This document shows positions 1-10,865 of a DNA stretch of 64,000 nt, in pieces. Source of the DNA: Cacajao melanocephalus (taxonomy: Eukaryota; Chordata; Mammalia; Primates; Pitheciidae). The translations under genes were made by a program, and so were the position numbers. The notes under the pieces are model-generated. The model saw only the letters and a list, made by a program, of their open reading frames with translations, ran no database searches and was not told the DNA's origin. The DNA lies in the NCBI GenBank assembly GCA_963573385.1, contig CAUYLG010005117.1, forward strand, positions 1 through 64,000, read 5' to 3'. Each line of letters begins with the position of its first letter. Position 1 is the stretch's first letter.

Positions 1-350
1 AATTCAGGGACCTTCCAGCTCAGTAAAATTTCAAGGGATTCAGTGGTGTGGGTCCTCTTGAGATATTCCTTCTAAGGTGAAGGATACGTTGCTGCATTTG
101 GCCCCTCCTACAACCAAGAAAAAGGCACAACACCTAGTAGCCTATTTGGATTTTGAAAGCAACACATTCTTCATCCAGGTGTGTTACTCCAGCCCATTTA
201 TCGAGAGACCCAAAAGGCTGCCAGTTTTTAGTGGGATCTGGAGCAGAAGAAGTCTCTGCAATAGGTCCAGGCTGCTGCAACAGGTCCAGGCAAACTGCTC
301 TGCCACTTTGGACATATGACCTAGCAGGTTCAATGGTGTTTGAGGTGTCA
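1..350 (+). mobile_element. Inverted partial copy of ERV-L pol (RT/RNase H region)
   Basis: Read on the plus strand, this block matches the reverse complement of 5379-5727, with about seven substitutions and one single-base indel over roughly 350 bases. It is therefore a piece of decayed ERV-L pol in the opposite orientation to the provirus at 2509-9144. An ORF at 153-359 shares its first about 28 residues (start MKATHSSSRC) with the matching frame of the provirus. The similarity stops at 350, where L1 sequence begins abruptly. The window starts with AATTC, the right half of an EcoRI site, and the matching provirus position carries a whole GAATTC (5723-5728). The copy may therefore extend left beyond the window, with a clone end at the EcoRI site. 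The homology is seen directly; the cause is inferred. Confidence 0.9.
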
Positions 351-1283
351 ACCATCTGATCTTTGACAAACCTGACAAAGACAAGCAACATCATTTATTA
401 AATGGGGAAAGAATTCCCCATTTTATGCAGAAAGCTGAAACTGTGTGCCTTTCTTACACCTTATACAAAAATTAACTCTAGATTGATTAAAGATTTAAAC
501 AAGAGATCTCACACCATAAAAACCCTCTAAGAAAACCTAGGAAATATCATTCAGAACATAGGCATGGACAAGGACTTCATGACTAAAACACCAAAAGCAA
601 TGGCAATAAAAGCTAAAATAGACAAGTGGGATCTAATTAAACTTAAGAGCTTCTGCAAACACAGCAAAAGATACTATCAATAGAGTGAACTGGCAACTAA
701 CAGAACAAGAAAAAAATGTTTTGCAATTTACCCCTCAGACAAAGGGCTAAGTTCCAGAATCTACAGAGAACTTAAACGAATGTACAAGAAAAAACAAACA
801 ACCCCATCGAAAAGTGGTCAAAGGATGTGAACAGACACTTTTCAAAAGAAGACATTTATGCAGCCAACAAACATATGAAAAAAAGCTCATTATCACTGGT
901 CATTAGAGAAATGCAAATCAAAACCACATTGAGATACCACAAGAATGATGGTCATTTAAAAATCAGGAGACAACAGATGCTGGAGTGGTTGTGGAGAAAT
1001 AGGAATGTTTTTACACTGTTGGTGGGAGTGTAAATTAATTCAACCATTGTGGAAGACAGTGTGGCGATTCCTCAAGGATGTAGAAATAGAAATACTATTT
1101 GACCCAGCAGTCCCATTACTAGGTTTATACCCAAAGGATTATAAATCATTCCATTATAAAGACATCTGCACACGTATATTTATTGCGATACTGTTCACAA
1201 TAGCAAAGACTTGGAACCAATGCAAATGCCCATCAATGATAGACTGGATAAAGAAAATGTGGCACATATACATCATGGAATAC
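351..1283 (+). mobile_element. L1 fragment, ORF2 C-terminal part, truncated at both ends
   Basis: The sequence follows the last third of L1 ORF2 in sense, from the segment encoding FDKPDK to the segment just before the end of ORF2 (ATGTGGCACATATAC). Frames at 827-1033 and 1005-1343 translate to the typical ORF2 C-terminal region ([18 protein letters not shown]). Frameshifts and a deletion near 930-960 break it. It ends near 1283 without the end of ORF2, a 3' UTR or a poly-A tail, so it is not a simple 5'-truncated insertion and was probably cut by a later rearrangement. The sequence looks like a younger primate L1 (L1PA/PB type); the subfamily was not determined. Confidence 0.9.
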
Positions 1284-2508
1284 AAACAAATATTATTGTT
1301 ACAGCTAGAAGCACTAAACAAAGCATTCAATAAGGATGATTGATATAATTAAAATATTACAAGAAATAAGAGCAAATTCTGGTTCTTCTTTTAGAGTATA
1401 AAAATGATACATACACAGAAAAAGCAGTTATAGAAAGGGATTGTACCAAGATATATTTTCTGGCACCTCATAAAATTAAACAAACATACCTCCAATCCAG
1501 TTGAGAGTTTTTGGAAGTCTTCATACAGGAGAAGGAGTTTAAAGGTATCTGTGGGAAACATTATTCTTCATTGCCTTTCAATAGGAAGCCAACATGTACT
1601 ATGTGTTTTTTTCTTTCTTTCTTTCTGCTGTTATTGTACTCTGTTTGCTTCAGGGAAGATGAAAATAATATTTTTTTTTCTATTGAGCTACAAAAAAAGA
1701 CAAGACATTAGTTTTTTACTGGGGAAACATAGAGGACAAAAATGATCAAAGAAAAGCTAAAGTAGCCTTAGCCAAGATAATTCCAGTCATCGCTTTTAGC
1801 AGATAATATTTTATATTTACAACACACTCAGCTATTTATCAACATAGCTATAGATTTTGAATAACCTATGCTATTTTAATATGAAGAGTATATATTATTT
1901 CACAAATGTATCTATCACATTTCCTGCAATAAAAATTTTTTAATTGATTTTTAAATAGAAAAAAAAAATAGCTTAATGTTTAGCACTACATCTTGCTGTG
2001 ATAGTTTTCCTTTCTTGGCATATAAAGTGGATCTTGGACTGTCAAACAGAAAATTGTTAGGCTTAAATAACCCTTTAGGGTGTTTTCCCCGTATCTCTAT
2101 AAACCTGTATTACCGGTGGGAAATAAAGAACTTCTGTGGTATATGAATGGATAGCACTGATGAATTATCTTCAATGTCTTTGATTGGAATGATTAAGGAA
2201 ATATATCAGCTACCTTTCTCAGTGCCTTCTGTGCTTATCAGGCCAACTATGAATAATTCAGAAAAGCATGCCATCTTTACTTTCATAACAGAACTTATGC
2301 TGTAAGTGTAGAGATGTGGTAAACACGCTCGAATCTTAATTTTGAAAGAACACCAACCTAAACTTAATTGAACAAATAAAACTGATAAGCATCTCATAGG
2401 AAAAAAATGTTGAGGCTAAAATTTTAAAATTTCTTAACATTGACCACTAATCCTCAATGAGAATCTACTTCATCACTTTGACTTGTATCTAATCTCAGTA
2501 GGGAAGAT
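1284..2508. other. Unassigned AT-rich sequence
   Basis: I recognise no gene or named repeat here. The last about 90 bases (2418-2508) form the left flank of the ERV-L insertion and resemble 10378-10468, the left half of a possible empty-site paralogue. Confidence 0.5.
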
Positions 2509-2898
2509 TGCATTAGTCAGGGTTCTCTAGAGGGACAAAACGAATAAGATATGTTTACAAGGTTACACAATAGGCAATCTGAAAACTGAGGAGCAAGGAA
2601 AGCCAGTCCAATTCCCAAAACTGAATATCTTGGAGTCTGATGTTTGAGGGCAGGAAGTATCCAGAGTGAGAAAAACATGTAGGCTGGGAGGCTAGGCTAA
2701 TCTAGTCTCTTCATGTTTTTCTGCCTGATTTATATGCTAGCCACACTGGCATATAAAGATTAGATGGTGTCCACCCAGATTACAGGTGGGTCTGCACTTT
2801 CCAGCCCACTGACTCAAATGTTAATCTCCTTGGCTACACCCTCACAGATAACCCAGGATAAATACCAATCAAATTGACACTCAGTATTAATCATCACA
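2509..2898 (-). repeat. 3' LTR of the HERV-L provirus (MLT2A-type)
   Basis: The terminal bases are those of ERV-L LTRs: in sense TGATGATTAATACTGAGTG at the start and the AACCCTGACTAATGCA-like end. It is about 95 bp shorter than the 5' LTR. It lacks the part around the polyadenylation region and the TA repeat seen at 8702-8742. Confidence 0.9.
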
Positions 2899-3451
2899 AG
2901 TCCACTCCTCGTGGATGAAAACCCATACGCATCTCCTGAGATCACACATAATCTTCAAATAAAGACTTCACATAATCTTCAAATAAAGGTTATAATTATG
3001 CCTAACATAATACAACTATCCTTCATACAATGGGAAATGCACCAATCCCCTACTTTTGTGTAAGACATGGTTACACAAAGTTAACCATACTTTAATGTTG
3101 ATATGAAGTCCATAAATCTTATTTCATGTGATAAAGGAAAAAGGAAATAAAGATATTTTCTTAATACAAGTGTATATATGCACAAACATGTTTTTAACAA
3201 AAGAAGGAGGAAATACTTATGGCAATTACAGTCCTCGTTTCTTCAGCTGGTCACGTGGTCATTGCTGGTATTGATGATTACCTTCTTCTACTACCCATTC
3301 TTTATTCCCTTTGCCTTCAGCAAGTACCTCAGAAGGTTGTGTTTTTTTTTTTGTTTTTTGTTTTTTCTTTTTTCCTGGTGGAGTTATCCAAATTTTCATT
3401 TCTAAAGGATCTGGAATTTGTGGTCTTGCTGCATTGAGCTGTTGTAGTTTC

Positions 3452-3868
3452 TCAATGGCTAATCACAGGGCGCAGAAATACTAGGAGACGCCCTAATGGA
3501 TCTCCTGTGTTCCATGCATACTCCTCCTTACCTCTGTTGTGGAGCAGTAGACTGATTTCATCTTGATAGTCTGGGTCAGTCACCCCAGCCAACACTGTAA
3601 CTCCCTTCTTAGCTTGTTGGCTTAAAGGTAGGAGGACCCCAAAGTGTCCAGGTGGCAATCTTCACTTCCAGTTTAATGGAACCCTTGTGGTGTCTCCTGG
3701 TGGCAACGTTCCTCCCTCTGGAACTAAGACCTCTAGGCCAGCAGAATGTAATGTCATGGAAACAGGAAGCAAAAATATTACTTGTGGATCACTAGAGGTG
3801 ATGGTGTGTTGGGCCACTTCCACCCCTTGATTCCTGTACCCATGAATCCTGGCTATGGGAGAAACCAT
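3452..3868 (-). pseudogene. ERV-L dUTPase domain at the C-terminus of pol (broken)
   Basis: Two adjacent minus-strand frames (3662-3868 and 3452-3658), separated by a shift, read as the dUTPase-like domain that ERV-L elements carry after integrase. Visible signs are the segment VPEGGTLPPGDTT, then LLPLSQQAKKGVTVLAGVTD, a PDYQ turn and the glycine-rich NTGDPLGRLLV end. The presence of a dUTPase downstream of integrase is known for HERV-L. The frame break between the two pieces and the loss of continuity with upstream pol indicate no product. The same domain in another ERV-L copy lies at about 13110-13520. Confidence 0.85.
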
Positions 3869-3869
3869 T

Positions 3870-5300
3870 CCATTTATTGGATGCTAATTCAGAGCATACA
3901 TAGCATTCTAGAGAACTTTGCCACAGTCCTGCAAAGTACTGTCACCTAGCTGGCATATCAATTGTGACTCAAAAGGCCATTTCACTATTCTATCAGTCCA
4001 GCAGCTTCAGGATGATGGGGAACATGGTAAGACAGGTGAATTCCATGAGCTTGAGCTCACTGCTGCACTTCTTTAGCCTTAAAATGAGTGTCTTGGTGAG
4101 AGACAATGCTGTGTGAAATACCATGACTGTGTATAAGGCATTCTGTGAGTCCATGAATGGTAACCTGGCAGAAACATTGGGTGCAGGATAGGCAAACCTA
4201 TATCTAGAGTAAGTGTCTATTCCAGTGGAGACAAACCTCTGCCCTTTTCATGATGGAAGAGGTCCAGTAAAATCAACCTGCCAGCAGGTAGCTGGCTGAT
4301 CACCCTAAGGAATGGTGCCATATCAACAGCTCAGCATTGTCTCTGCTGCTAGCAAATTGGGCACTCACCAGTGGCTGTAACTAGGTCAACCTTGGGGAGT
4401 AGAAATCTATGTTGCTGAGCCCATGCATAACCCCATTCCTGCCACCATGGACACTGTTCATGAGCCCTTGGGTGATGACAGGGGTGGCTGAGGAAAGAGG
4501 CTGAGTGGTGTCCAGCCAAAGAATGAGTACTCTATCCGCATGATTATTCAAATCCTTCTATACTGAGGTTAACTGTTGGTGAGTAGTCACATGGGATACA
4601 AATATCTTCACAGTTTCTGACCACTCAGAGAGGTTCATCCACATACCTCTTCCCTAAATTACTGTATCCAATTTTTCAGTCATGCTTCCTCCAAGTCCCT
4701 GAACATCCAGCCAAACCATTGGCTACAGCCCATTAATCAGTATATAATCGCACATCTGGCCATTTCTCCTTCCATGCAAAGTGCCCAACCATGTACAAAG
4801 TTAGAAGATTTGCCCACAGGGAAGATTTGCCTTCACTGCTGTCTTTCAGGGATGTCCTAGAAGGGGTCAGTAGTACTCTCAGGTGGTGCCTGTACGTCAT
4901 GCAGAATCATCTGTAAACCAGGCACTAGTCTTCTCTTCCTTTGTCAACTGATCATAGGGAACTTCCCATTAGGCCATCAGTTCAGGCTTAGAGAGAGAAG
5001 ATAGGGTAACAGGAATGGATATCATGGGCATTTGAGCCACTTCATCATTTAACTTACTTGTGTCTTCAAGACCTGCTTGAGCTCAATCACATATATACCT
5101 CTTCCATTTTATGATGCAATACTGCTGTGTATGTCTCACTTCATGCCTAGATAGAACCAGTTTATGATAGGAAGTTCAGGTAGCATGGTGACTTGATGAC
5201 CCATAGTCAAAGGTTTAGTTTCCACCAAAGCTCAGTAACAGGCCAAGAACTGTCTCTCAAAAGAAGAGTAGTTATCTGTAGAAGATGGCAGGGCCTAGCT
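3870..5300 (-). pseudogene. ERV-L integrase and RNase H region (decayed)
   Basis: Reading on the minus strand, the integrase zinc-finger cysteines are visible as ECPIC at 4366-4352, followed directly by an in-frame stop (TGC TAG). Upstream, the histidine side of the finger is seen around AHEQCPWW near 4470. The stretch between about 4600 and 5300 corresponds to the RNase H domain and connection. Stops and frameshifts are frequent and no long frame survives. Domain limits are approximate because no alignment was run. Confidence 0.7.
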
Positions 5301-6600
5301 CCAAAATCCTAGAGGCCTCTGCTGTGATTCACCTATAGGGGCTTGCCAAAGGCTACAAACAGCATCCTTATCTGCCACTGACACCTCAAGCACCATTAAA
5401 CCTGCTGGGTCATATGTCCAAAGTGGCAGAGCAGTTTGCCTGGACCTGTTGCAGCAGCCTGGACCTGTTGCAGAGACTTCTTCTGCTCTGGACCCCACTA
5501 AAAACTGGCAGCCTTTTGGGTCTCTCGATAAATGGGCTGGAGTAACACACCTGGATGAAGAATGTGTTGCTTTCAAAATCCAAATAGGCTACTAGGTGTT
5601 GTGCCTTTTCTTGGTTGTAGGAGGGGCCAAATGCAGCAACGTATCCTTCACCTTAGAAGGAATATCTCAAGAGGACCCACACCACTGAATCCCTTGAAAT
5701 TTTACTGAGCTGGAAGGTCCCTGAATTCTAGTCAGATTTATTTCCAATCCTCTTATGTGTCCCCAGGAAGTCCAGTATGTTTGCTATGTCTTGCTCACTG
5801 GATCAAATCAGCATAATGTCATCAATGTAATATTGAGGAAGCAAAAAGTGATGAAGTTCTCTCCAAGTAAGATTATGACAGAAAGCCAGAGAGTGGATAT
5901 ACCCCAGAGGTAGGACAGTAAAGGTATATTGTTGGCCTTTCCAGCTGAAGGCAAATTACTTCTGGTGGACCTTGTGAACAGGAATGGAGAAAAAGACATT
6001 TGCCAAGTGAATGGCTGCATATCAGGTATCGGGAGATGTGTTAATTTGCTCAAGCAATGAAAGCACATCTGATACACCAGCTGCAACTGGAGTCACCACT
6101 TGGTTAAGCTTACAGTAATCCACTGTCATTCTTCAAAATCCATCTGCCTTCTTCACAGGCCAAATGGGAGACTATAATGGGAATGTGGTGGGAATCACCA
6201 CCCTTTGTCTTTCAAGTCCTTGATGGTGGCACTAATCTCTGCAATCCCTCCAGGGATGCAATATTTTTCTTGATTTACTATTTTTCTAGATACAGGGAGC
6301 TCTAATGGCTTCCATTTGGCCTTTCTTACCATCATAGCTTCACCCCACTAATCAGGGAGCCAATGTGTGGGTTCTGCCAGTTGCTAAGTATGTCTATGCC
6401 AATTATGCATTCTGCACTGGGGAAATGACCACAAACTGAGTCCAGGGACCCACTATAAGTCGGACCTGAGCTAAAATTCCAATAATTACCCAACCTTGCA
6501 CTTTAACTGAAGGATCACACTAATGTTTTAGGTCTCTGGAATCAATGTCAGCCCAGTGCCAATGATCAGTAGTCTCCTAAATTTCTGGTCACTTCCCCTC
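5295..6600 (-). pseudogene. ERV-L reverse transcriptase region (decayed), YIDD motif retained
   Basis: The catalytic motif reads YIDDIML on the minus strand, with YIDD encoded at 5829-5818. Just upstream, the TFTVLPQGY-like segment typical of retroviral RT is disrupted into two frames (5808-6086 and neighbours). Downstream, frame 5295-5576 covers the end of RT and the start of RNase H, with the readable segments TALPLWTYDPAGLMVLEVSV and LWQAPIGESQ. This is the stretch whose inverted copy lies at 1-350. The motif survives by chance within a non-coding relic. The protease boundary is not resolved. Confidence 0.8.
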
Positions 6601-8112
6601 TTCCACTGCATAGTTACCTTGGAAAAAGGCTGGAGGTCTCCTTGGGGAAAGATTAGAGAAAGATTAACAGCATACATTGTCAGTAATATAGTGGGGTCCC
6701 TTCTCAAGGGAACTTGGCTGCCCCTTTATTCAAGAGGTTCTGGGTCTGAAAACTGGCTCAAGTCTGGAAATTGATTGAGGGGCCATGATTCTCTTTTTAT
6801 AATTGAAATTAGTCTTTTATACATTTGATCTGAAAGTTTTCTGTTTACATAAATTAAATAGGAATGCAGTGGGTTTCCTATCCATTTCACTGCTAATAAC
6901 ACTGTGATTAATTTAGCCAGTGCCAGAGCTCTACATGACTCAGACTACTCTGGTTGCTGCTTTGCCTCTGTTGTCCATTATGATAGCTTAGCCCAACATG
7001 TCTTTGACAGTCGAGTGCTGCCATTTGGCTCCTGCAACCTCAGGATCCAATTAGTCCCATTCCGTAATTAAGTGACTTCAGTTTCCATTATTAGATCTGA
7101 CATACAGAGAAAAACAATTACAAGGCTCTTCAAAGATGCAGGTGCTTTACTCACAAATCTATTTAGCATTGGCCAAGGGTATATCCTCTGCACCCTCCCA
7201 GCTGGGATTAGTAGGTCTAGAGTAACTAATCCACTCCACCATCCCAATCTCTCTAAGCCTTTGGATCTCTTCGTCTTCATAAAACTAAGGGAGATCAGGT
7301 GTTTCTAGCCCACTCACAGTGGGCTGTCTTTTAATCCATATTTCAGGTAACCAAGGAAATAAACTATTAGAACCTTTTTTAATGCTTTGAGCTGCACAAA
7401 TAAATGAAGATTCCCTACTTAGTGGGCCCAAATCAATAAATTCAGTTTTATCCAACTTTATGTTTTTTCCACCATTATCCCACATCCTTAATATCCATTC
7501 CCATGCCTGTTCTCCAGATTTCGACTCATATAAATTAGAAAACTCAGCTTCTTTCTGTGTGTAGTGTACCTCCTAATGGTTCACCCTCTCAACGTCACCT
7601 CTAGGGGCCCACTAGGAGTTTATTTATAGGTCTAGAAGAAAACAGGAGAGTCAGCAGTAGCTCCCAAGAAGAATCAAAATTATTTTGCCTAGAAACTGCC
7701 TCAAGGGAGGCCATCACTGTTGCTTCAGGTGGTGCAGGGTTCATCTCCTTAGGCAAAGGTAAAAAAGGTGAGGGCAGCATGGGTTGGGGAGGAGATGTTG
7801 GCACTACAGGGGATGGGAAAGCTGTTTTTTTTTTTTTTTCCTGGCAAAAAAAGTTTCATCAGAGTTTACAAATTCAGTGTCTCTATTTTCATTAAGATCT
7901 TCCCACATGTCCCCATTTCAAGGTTCAGGGTCCCATTCATATCTGATCAATGCCCTCACTTTAACAGTAGACACCTGACGAGGCTGTGCATGCACCTTTC
8001 CTTGCATGTCCACCATTTGCATGATAAAAGCTTGTGCCTGTTTTTCCACAATTTCAGCTCTTTCTCTGTAGGAGATAAGATACTCACTCAGGGCAATCTT
8101 AGCAGAATTCAT
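6600..8112 (-). pseudogene. ERV-L gag (decayed)
   Basis: The likely start is the ATG at 8112, giving MNSAKIALSEYLISYRERAE and running to 7918 before a stop. Further pieces are seen at 7285-7485 (MWDNGGKNIKLDK...) and 7068-7280. The order and the position between the leader and pol fit ERV-L gag, and the 7285-7500 piece matches the gag piece of the second ERV-L at about 12870-13108. Several stops and shifts interrupt it. A T-run at 7806-7822 lies inside it. Confidence 0.75.
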
Positions 8113-8622
8113 GGTTAATTATCTGCCTCTAAAGCAGGAGTTAGAATCCCTGAGTTTATTATTTTCTTTAATCATTTTCTTCACTGAACTTAGGAGCAAT
8201 CAACTACCTTCACGTTCCTTGGTTCTCCACATATGTTTGAAGGTATTATGTAGAGTCACTAAACTCCTTGACTCTCACAAGTGATAAATCAGGAGTGTCA
8301 AATGTATTTATTTTGCATAACTCTTTAAACAGCTCACACCAAGAACTATAAGTATTCCTCATAGTATCAGAAGTAGAGTCCTTTGCATTTTGGGGTTTAC
8401 CATATTAAGCAGCCCAACTTCAGAAACCCTAAAACCAATGAAATAACTCCATCCATAATATTCTGTTCCTCTAGAAACAATCTTCCGCTAAGATTGCCCT
8501 GAGTGAGTATCTTATCTCCTATAGAGAAAGAGCTGAAATTGTGGAAAACAGATAGAAGCTTTTATCATGCAAATGGTAGACATGCAAGGAAAGATGCATG
8601 CACAGTCTCGTCAGATGTCTAC
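7966..8622. repeat. Inverted duplication of the gag start (arms 7966-8109 and 8479-8622)
   Basis: The plus strand at 8479-8622 reproduces the reverse complement of 7966-8109 at about 93% identity, so a gag-start fragment sits in opposite orientation in the provirus leader. The inserted arm is flanked by a 20-bp direct repeat with one mismatch (8460-8479 and 8623-8642, ATTCTGTYCCTCTAGAAACA). The arms are separated by about 370 bp. Confidence 0.9.
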
Positions 8623-8643
8623 ATTCTGTCCCTCTAGAAACAC

Positions 8644-8658
8644 TCCTGGTACCAAAAT
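8644..8658 (-). other. Primer binding site, tRNA-Leu type
   Basis: Reading on the minus strand directly inside the 5' LTR, the sequence is TTTTGGTACCAGGAGTG. It is the same as the site next to the LTR at 28957-28976. Pairing with the 3' end of tRNA-Leu is what gave HERV-L its name. Confidence 0.85.
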
Positions 8659-8659
8659 C

Positions 8660-8701
8660 TGTATTAGTCAGGGTTCTTTGGAGGGACAGAACTAATTAAT
8701 A

Positions 8702-8743
<42 letters not shown>

Positions 8744-9144
8744 CATATATGTGTGTGGGAGTTTATTTAGTATTAACACATGATTACATGATTACAGGTC
8801 CCACAATAGGCCATCTGCAATGTGATAAGTCAGTCCCAGTCCCAAAACTAAAGACCTTGGAGTCTCATGTTCAAGGGCAATAAGCATCCAGCACAGGAGA
8901 AAGATGTAGGCTTGCAGGCTAGGCCAGTCTAGTCTTTTGACATTTATTTTTCTGTCTGCTTTATATTCTAGACATGCCAGCAGCTCATTAGATGGTTCTC
9001 ACCCAGTTTAAATGTGGGTCTGCTTTTCTCAGCCCACTGACTCAAATGTTAATCTCCTTTGGCAAAACCCTCACAGACAAACCCAGGATCAATACTTCGC
9101 ATCCTTCAATCCAATCAAATTGACACTCAGTATTAACCATCACA
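8660..9144 (-). repeat. 5' LTR of the HERV-L provirus, with a TA microsatellite
   Basis: The ends match the ERV-L LTR: TGTGATGG...TAATACA read on the minus strand. It contains a (TA)n tract at about 8703-8741, near the LTR 3' end. The same LTR position in the copy at 28351-28956 carries (CA)n(TA)n. Confidence 0.9.
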
Positions 9145-9780
9145 AAAATATGCCCCCTACCTTCCCAGCCTCTCATTGACCTATGATACCTTTTTCTTTG
9201 TGCATAAACTTTATAAGCCTCTCCAAACATAAGAGTCTTCATTTGTCAGTTTGACCTCTCTAGATAACGTACGTCACACAAAAACTTGAGTGTACATATT
9301 TATAGAAAATTTATTCATAATTGTCAGAAAAACTAGAAACAACCATCATATCTTTTAACAAATGAATGGCTAAAAATACTGGTACATTTATAGAACAAAA
9401 TACTGCTTGGCAATAAGAACTATTATATATTCAAAGATATGGATAAATCTTAAAAGCATATTGCTAAGTGAAAGAATTATTTTTGAAAATACTGCATATT
9501 GTATGATTCAAATTATATGACATTCTGGAAAGGCAAAACCTAGCAACAGTGAAGTAATTAGAGATTTCCTGAAGTTAGGGGTGAGGGGAATGTTTACTGT
9601 GAAATACAGAGGATTTCTTACAGTGTTAAAACTATACAGTATGGTACTTTAATTGTGGGTGCATGATATGATGCATTTCTCCAAACCCGTAGAACTTTAG
9701 AGCACAAATTGTAAAAATTTAGGCATGAAAATTTGTTAAATATTAATTTGGAAGGTCAAGGAATCCCAGAATATATTTCA
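9145..9780 (+). mobile_element. Old L1 3' end preceded by ERV-L target flank
   Basis: Positions 9145-9270 are the right flank of the provirus and resemble 10464-10600. From about 9272 the sequence follows the end of an old L1 ORF2 and its 3' UTR (AACAACCATCATATC, ATGGATAAATCTTAAAAGC, GTATGATTCAAATTATATG). It fades near 9720 without a clear tail. Confidence 0.7.
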
Positions 9781-9787
9781 GAATGTG

Positions 9788-10248
9788 ACAAAGCAATTTT
9801 ATTGCGGCTTAATACTATCTATATATATTTTCTTACAACTCAGGGGTCAGAAGTCCAAAATCATGAAGCTAAATTCAAGGCGTTGATAGGGCCGGTTTTC
9901 TGGTGGCTCTGAGGGCGTAGTTGGTTTCCTTGCTTTCTTTGCCTTCTTACTGTTGCCTGTGTTTCCTGTCTAGTGGCCTCTTTCTTCAACATCAAAGTGT
10001 AGCACTACAGTCTGTACTTCCATTATGACATCTGTTTCTCCTCTGACTCTTACTCCTCTGACATCCCTCTTATAAATAGTGTTGTGATTACATGGAGCCC
10101 AGATGTATAACCAAGGATAATCTCCTCATGTAAATATCTTTAATTTAATTACATTTGGAAAGTTTCTCTTTTTTCATATAATGCAGTATTCATAGGCTCT
10201 GGGGTAACTCCCAGAACTTGGACATATTTAAGGGTTAAATTTTCACCT
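9788..10248 (-). mobile_element. MLT1-type MaLR LTR, reverse orientation
   Basis: The segments CAGAAGTCCAAAATCATGAAG, TTGATAGGGCCGGTTT, TAATTACATTTGGAAAG and CAGAACTTGGACATAT fit the reverse complement of an MLT1-type LTR in order. It is strongly diverged. Confidence 0.65.
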
Positions 10249-10263
10249 TAGTTTACATAATTA

Positions 10264-10276
10264 CATATTGAAGTAT

Positions 10277-10307
<31 letters not shown>

Positions 10308-10377
10308 CACATATATATATATACATATACATATATATATATACACACACATACATATGTATATATATGTATGTATA
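10264..10377. repeat. TA/TATG/CA-rich microsatellite
   Basis: Alternating TATATG, TATATA and ACACAC runs extend over about 110 bp, directly before the empty-site-like block. Confidence 0.9.
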
Positions 10378-10625
10378 AATAAAATTTGTTGAAATTACTA
10401 AACACTGACCACTCATCCTCAATGATAATCTACCCTTTCACATTTTCCTTATTTCAGTAGAGGAGATATATCCCCTTCTTTTCTAAAAGTTCATTGATCC
10501 ATAATATCTTCCTCTTTGCAAGTAAACTTCCTAAGCCTCCCCAAACATAAGATTTCATTTGTCAGTTTGACCCCTCTAGACAACTTTTGTTACACTGAAA
10601 CCTGCAAATACACATATGAAAGATC
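10378..10625. repeat. Paralogue of the HERV-L target site without the provirus
   Basis: The left part (to about 10468) matches the provirus left flank 2418-2508. The right part (10464-10625) matches the right flank 9145-9300, which shares CCAAACATAAGA and TTCATTTGTCAGTTTGACC. The two flanks are contiguous here and join at AGGAGATATAT, where the provirus lies in the other copy. By-eye identity is 75-80%, so this looks like an old local duplication that predates the insertion. Confidence 0.8.
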
Positions 10626-10792
10626 TTAGAAGCAGTGATGTCTCTGTAGCAATGATCATAACTGGCATAGATTTTGGTTTCTAATGTCATATTTTTTCAA
10701 GAAAAGAAACCAAAGATCTTCAGAAAAATGGCTTCTTGTAGGACTGGGTTAAGAAATATGAGAGGAGTCTGGGGCATGCTATAGTACTAGAA

Positions 10793-10795
10793 TGT

Positions 10796-10865
<70 letters not shown>
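10793..10865. repeat. (TG)n(AG)n microsatellite
   Basis: About 20 TG units are followed by about 14 AG units. The 71-residue frame across it is low-complexity and not a gene. Confidence 0.95.

Larger units (their letters stand above)
2509..9144 (-). mobile_element. Near full-length HERV-L (ERV-L) provirus, MLT2A-type LTRs
   Basis: A 6.6-kb provirus lies on the minus strand. From its 5' end it has a 5' LTR (8660-9144), a primer binding site (about 8644-8658), a leader with an inverted gag fragment, gag (about 6600-8112), pol with RT, RNase H and integrase, a C-terminal dUTPase (about 3452-3868), a 3' noncoding part and a 3' LTR (2509-2898). The dUTPase at the pol end, the tRNA-Leu primer site and the lack of an env region are ERV-L traits. 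The flanking 5-mers are AAGAT (2504-2508) and AAAAT (9145-9149), a near-matching target duplication. Many stops and frameshifts make it non-coding. A 24-bp tandem duplication in the 3' noncoding part (2946-2989) is absent from the related copy at 28142-28350. Confidence 0.93.

Noticed and set aside
7768..8118. 116-residue plus-strand open frame
   Set aside because: It is antisense to the decayed ERV-L gag and includes a poly-T derived run of phenylalanines.
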